Below are positions 61,131 through 64,000 of a stretch of DNA of 64,000 nucleotides, piece after piece (position 1 is the stretch's first letter; each line of letters starts with the position of its first letter). A program made the position numbers and the translations under genes. The DNA is taken from positions 62,001 to 126,000 of the forward strand of contig CALMAH010000003.1 in NCBI GenBank assembly GCA_937859595.1. The letters run 5' to 3'. Origin of the DNA: an uncultured Acidobacteriota bacterium. Lineage in GTDB: Bacteria; Acidobacteriota; Blastocatellia; Pyrinomonadales; Pyrinomonadaceae. Below the pieces are notes generated by a model that worked only from the letters and a program-made list of their open reading frames with translations, made no database searches and was not told where the DNA came from.

Positions 61131-61152
61131 GAATTTGTAAAGAATGTAAAAA
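61131..61152. promoter_or_regulatory. Candidate OmpR/CpxR-type operator between divergent genes
   Basis: GAATTTGTAAA (61131-61141) and GAATGTAAAAA (61142-61152) are adjacent direct repeats with 11-bp phasing, eight of eleven positions alike. They contain GTAAA-N4-GTAAA (61137-61150), the form bound by CpxR. It lies 83 bp upstream of the kinase start and 135 bp from the divergent gene, and an OmpR-type regulator is encoded just after the kinase. Confidence 0.5.
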
Positions 61153-61235
61153 GTGCGACAAATACATTGTTTGCGGCGATTTAATAGATGCATAATGAAG
61201 CCTGGAACACACCGTCGTGGCGGTGAGAAGGACTG

Positions 61236-63059
61236 ATGAAAGGAAACCTGGCCTCAAACCTGATAGTTGTCGGCATTATTTGCCTGCTGACGCTCTTTTT
61301 GCTGCTTCAGTACCGATGGATCGGCGAAGCCGGCGAAGCGGAGCGCGAGCGGATGCAGCGTCGGGTCGAGGCCGATGCAAATGCCTTCGCTATCGACTTC
61401 AACCGCGAGATACAGGCTGCCTATTTCAATTTTCAGACCGATGCGAAAGCGTTGGAGGCAAATGATTTCACCGACTTCAACGAAAGATACGATTTCTGGA
61501 CGAACAGAACGTCATACCCTGGTCTTATCAGCGACATACTCTATCTTCCTGCGGACGCAAACGCAATGCCGATGAGGTATGAGGCGGCAAGCCGTGCGTT
61601 TGTAACAATTGAGGATACCGAAGAGCTTGCCCACATTCGCTCAGAGATAGACCTTCGACGGCCCAGGCCGGTGATACCGGAGATGGATCTGCTTGTTCTT
61701 CCGATGCATCACGCGAAGATCAGGGTTCAGGAATTGATGCTTGAAAACGTTTCGCGAGGGACAGCGGCTTCGCGCGTCGGCGAGCGTCGGATGGAAATGC
61801 CGCAGCCGCAGGGCAACCTGATCGTAAAGTTGGACAGGGCCGTGCTTCGTGAGCGATTCTTGCGGGACCTTGAGGAAAAACATTTCCCCGGGGGCGAATT
61901 TATCGTCTCCGTGGCCGATCGGGAGGGTGAGATAATTTTCGGGGATGTTGCGGCCGGCGGCGAAAGGGACGCTTCGGCTCCGTTATATGATCTAACCCCT
62001 GATTCAATGATATTTTTCGGTGCGGGTGAAACACCGTCGCCTAAGATCAGCGTTAGCAGGGACTCCGGAGTTGTTGTCAGCCGCAGTTTAGAAAGCTCGG
62101 CCGTTGGACAGACTCAGAAGGATAAGGGCGAACAGGTCGGAAGTTTTTCGTTCGAACTCCGGAACACGGAGGGCGGACGGTCAAGGACCGCCATCGTGAC
62201 CAGTTCAGCGGATAATGCCAAACCCTGGCAGCTGAACGTCCGGCACGTTTCCGGCTCGATCGACAGCTACATCGCCGGTGAGCGGAGAAAAAGTCTTGCC
62301 ATTGGCACGATTGTCTATTTGTTCCTTGTCGGCAGCATTCTTGCCGTTGTTTTCTCGGCAAACCGAGTTCGGCGGTTCGCTCAGCGGCAGGTGGATTTTG
62401 TCTCAAGCGTTTCCCATGAGTTCCGTACTCCGCTTGCCGTCATCTATTCGGCGGGCGAGAACTTGGCGGATGGCGTGGCTGCGGATGGCGGCCAGGTTGC
62501 CCGATACGGCGAAGTGATCAAAGACGAAGGCAAGAAGCTCTCCGCCATGGTGGAGCAGATACTCGAATTCGCCGGTGCCCGCTCCGGAAAGAGGAAGTAT
62601 AATTTTGAGCCGGTCAGCGTTGAGGAACAGATAGATAGGGCCGTCAAAGAGTGTGAACCGATCCTTTCAGATCGTGGCGTGGATCCCGTAGTTGCGGTGC
62701 CTGCAAACCTCCCGGTGGTCAATGCAGACCGCGCTGCGTTAAGCCTTGCTATTCAAAACCTGATAAATAACGCTGTCAAATATTCAGATAGGAACGCCGC
62801 GATATCGATATCCGCGGAGAAACGTAACGGCAGTCTTCACATCAGCGTTGAAGACGATGGTATCGGGATTTCCAGGCCCGACCTCAAGCATATTTTCGAA
62901 CCGTTCTACCGCTCAAAGGCCGTTGTGGATGCCCAGATACACGGCAGCGGGCTCGGCCTCTCGCTGGTAAAGGACATTGCCGAAGCACATGGCGGCACGG
63001 TCCATGCGGAGAGCGTCGAAGGCAAAGGGAGCAAGTTCACCATAGAACTTCCGATATGA
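61236..63059 (+). CDS. Sensor histidine kinase, HAMP-less, with large periplasmic domain
   Basis: The 607-residue product has a first membrane segment (residues about 7-25), a periplasmic sensor region of about 320 residues, a second membrane segment (about 350-372, TIVYLFLVGSILAVVFSA) and the kinase core: H-box SSVSHEFRTPLAVIYSAG, N-box LINNAVKYSDRN, DDGIGISRP, and G-box GSGLGLSLVKDIAEAH. No HAMP linker is evident between the second helix and the H-box. The sensed signal is unknown. The ATG has AAGGA 5 nt upstream. The stop overlaps the response regulator start (ATGA). Confidence 0.93.
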   Translation: MKGNLASNLIVVGIICLLTLFLLLQYRWIGEAGEAERERMQRRVEADANAFAIDFNREIQAAYFNFQTDAKALEANDFTDFNERYDFWTNRTSYPGLISDILYLPADANAMPMRYEAASRAFVTIEDTEELAHIRSEIDLRRPRPVIPEMDLLVLPMHHAKIRVQELMLENVSRGTAASRVGERRMEMPQPQGNLIVKLDRAVLRERFLRDLEEKHFPGGEFIVSVADREGEIIFGDVAAGGERDASAPLYDLTPDSMIFFGAGETPSPKISVSRDSGVVVSRSLESSAVGQTQKDKGEQVGSFSFELRNTEGGRSRTAIVTSSADNAKPWQLNVRHVSGSIDSYIAGERRKSLAIGTIVYLFLVGSILAVVFSANRVRRFAQRQVDFVSSVSHEFRTPLAVIYSAGENLADGVAADGGQVARYGEVIKDEGKKLSAMVEQILEFAGARSGKRKYNFEPVSVEEQIDRAVKECEPILSDRGVDPVVAVPANLPVVNADRAALSLAIQNLINNAVKYSDRNAAISISAEKRNGSLHISVEDDGIGISRPDLKHIFEPFYRSKAVVDAQIHGSGLGLSLVKDIAEAHGGTVHAESVEGKGSKFTIELPI

Positions 63060-63739
63060 AGATCCTTTTGATAGAGGATGAAGAGGGTCTGATACTTACG
63101 CTTACCGATCGGCTTCGGAGCGAGGGGTTCGAGGTGGTCTCGGCGTCGGAAGGGAAGTCCGGCTTTGAACTCGCATTGACCGGCGCGTTCGACCTTATGA
63201 TCCTTGACTTGATGCTTCCTAACATGAACGGTTACGACATCTGCCGTGACCTCCGTCAAAATGGGATCACCGCCCCGATATTGATGCTTACCGCAAAGGG
63301 GGAGACCATCGACAAGGTCCTGGGGCTGAAACTTGGTGCCGACGACTATCTGACAAAGCCGTTCGAGATGATGGAATTGCTTGCCCGCGTCGAGGCCCTT
63401 TTGAGGCGGTCACCGGGGGGCTCGAACGGTCGATCTGCCTCAAAACTGAGTTTTGGCGACGTGACAGTTGACCTGAAGCGGGCGGAGGTGACAAAGGCCG
63501 GAGTTACTGTCGAACTTTCGGCAATGGAATTCAAGCTCTTGCAATTCCTGATGGAAAATCGCGGCGCTGTCCATTCGCGCGACAAGTTGCTGGACGAGGT
63601 ATGGGGCTATGATGCGATGCCGACGACGCGGACTGTGGATGTCCACGTCGCCTGGCTTCGGCAAAAGCTGGAAGACAACCCGAAACGGCCTCGGTTTATC
63701 CACACCGTGCATGGCATCGGGTATAAATTTGTCGACTAA
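63056..63739 (+). CDS. OmpR/PhoB family response regulator
   Basis: The 227-residue product has a receiver domain (EDEEGLILTLTDRL; phospho-acceptor Asp in FDLMILDLMLPNMNG; switch Thr and Lys in LMLTAKGE and DYLTKPFEM) and a winged-helix output domain (LSFGDVTVDLKRAEVT, HSRDKLLDEVWGYDAMPTTR, FIHTVHGIGYKFVD). It is translated coupled to the kinase. The operator-like repeats upstream of the kinase have the 11-bp phasing expected for this family, so self-regulation and control of the divergent secreted gene are plausible. Confidence 0.95.
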   Translation: MKILLIEDEEGLILTLTDRLRSEGFEVVSASEGKSGFELALTGAFDLMILDLMLPNMNGYDICRDLRQNGITAPILMLTAKGETIDKVLGLKLGADDYLTKPFEMMELLARVEALLRRSPGGSNGRSASKLSFGDVTVDLKRAEVTKAGVTVELSAMEFKLLQFLMENRGAVHSRDKLLDEVWGYDAMPTTRTVDVHVAWLRQKLEDNPKRPRFIHTVHGIGYKFVD

Positions 63740-64000
63740 CGCTTCTCATGTTGCCATTTCGTATCAGCCCTGAAAGGGCCGCCACCGAGACCAAGATCGA
63801 AATCATCGATCTCTACCGTTCCGTTCAAAACGGCCGTCAATGACAACGTTCCAAACTCCCGTCCCCTCACTGAAAAGACGTAAAGGCTGCCAGGGACGAC
63901 ACGGTCGATCCGGAAATACCCGAATGACGACGTGTTCGCCGACATGGTTCGTCCATTAAGACCGGTCAAAGACATCCTATACCGCTGATTCGGTATTCGG
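63736..64000 (-). CDS. C-terminal end of a CPR-domain protein (cut by window edge)
   Basis: The minus-strand frame stays open to the window edge; the first in-window ATG (63975) lies inside the domain (RMSLTGLNGRTMSANTSSFG), so the true start is outside. The piece encodes a carboxypeptidase-regulatory-like end: SLTGLNGRTMSANTSSFGYF, IDRVVPGSLYVFSVRG and a final beta strand region (VEIDDFDLGLGG). It matches the tails of the CPR proteins elsewhere in the window. Its stop overlaps the response regulator stop by 4 bp. Confidence 0.8.
   Translation of the reverse strand, partial: RIPNQRYRMSLTGLNGRTMSANTSSFGYFRIDRVVPGSLYVFSVRGREFGTLSLTAVLNGTVEIDDFDLGLGGGPFRADTKWQHEKR

Overview
The window reads as chromosome of a Gram-negative bacterium, most probably an acidobacterium of the Blastocatellia/Pyrinomonadaceae type. 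This is inferred from gene content, not from a marker gene. It has lpxD (lipid A), a YpdA-type bacillithiol disulfide reductase, two membrane-tethered winged-helix regulators carrying TolB-like or TPR domains, and many secreted proteins with a C-terminal carboxypeptidase-regulatory-like (CPR) fold or an FTYQG N-terminal domain. No phage genes, transposases or rRNA were seen.

Layout. (1) About 0-13.35 kb is an accessory island of secreted or orphan genes: a 414-aa secreted protein, an orphan Hcp tube protein, a DUF3455 protein, orphans, a winged-helix/WD40-like regulator, a Tat substrate, a CPR protein, a large fibre-like protein with a phage-type S74 chaperone end, a second copy of the 414-aa family, and a frameshifted TPR gene. 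A degenerate 21-bp tandem array lies at 3292-3606. (2) 13.35-34.6 kb is mostly housekeeping: lpxD, Uma2, an SRP RNA on the minus strand, a four-helix-bundle gene, two tRNA-Ser genes flanking an aquaporin, tadA, an esterase, suhB, accD, folC, gpmA, a YeiH-type transporter, uvrA, a toxin-antitoxin pair among hairpin repeats, mrp, and a winged-helix/TPR regulator. (3) 34.8-48.2 kb is a second secreted-protein island built from the same families: a small HTH-like gene, a second S74 fibre, an FTYQG protein with seven BNR-like repeats, CPR proteins, a subtilase-CPR fusion and a tandem duplicated CPR pair. erpA, an NlpC/P60 hydrolase and a small Sm-like protein lie within it. (4) 48.3-54.6 kb is a minus-strand run (S41 protease, pfkA, greA, CDP-alcohol phosphatidyltransferase, PGPGW protein, DUF3592-like protein, accC). 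(5) 54.8-64 kb holds a GT2 glycosyltransferase, pdxJ, ygfZ, an internally duplicated secreted protein, ypdA, a secreted repeat protein, a histidine kinase/response regulator pair with a candidate operator, and the cut end of another CPR protein.

The two islands share modules (S74 fibre, CPR proteins, small cytoplasmic orphans), so they probably belong to one expanding cell-surface or secretion repertoire. The most unusual DNA-level signals are the 21-bp helically phased array and two short, in-frame, repeat-like insertions inside conserved enzymes (uvrA and ypdA), which resemble the palindromic elements known to invade reading frames in Rickettsia. Function calls rest on motif recognition by eye; no database search was run.
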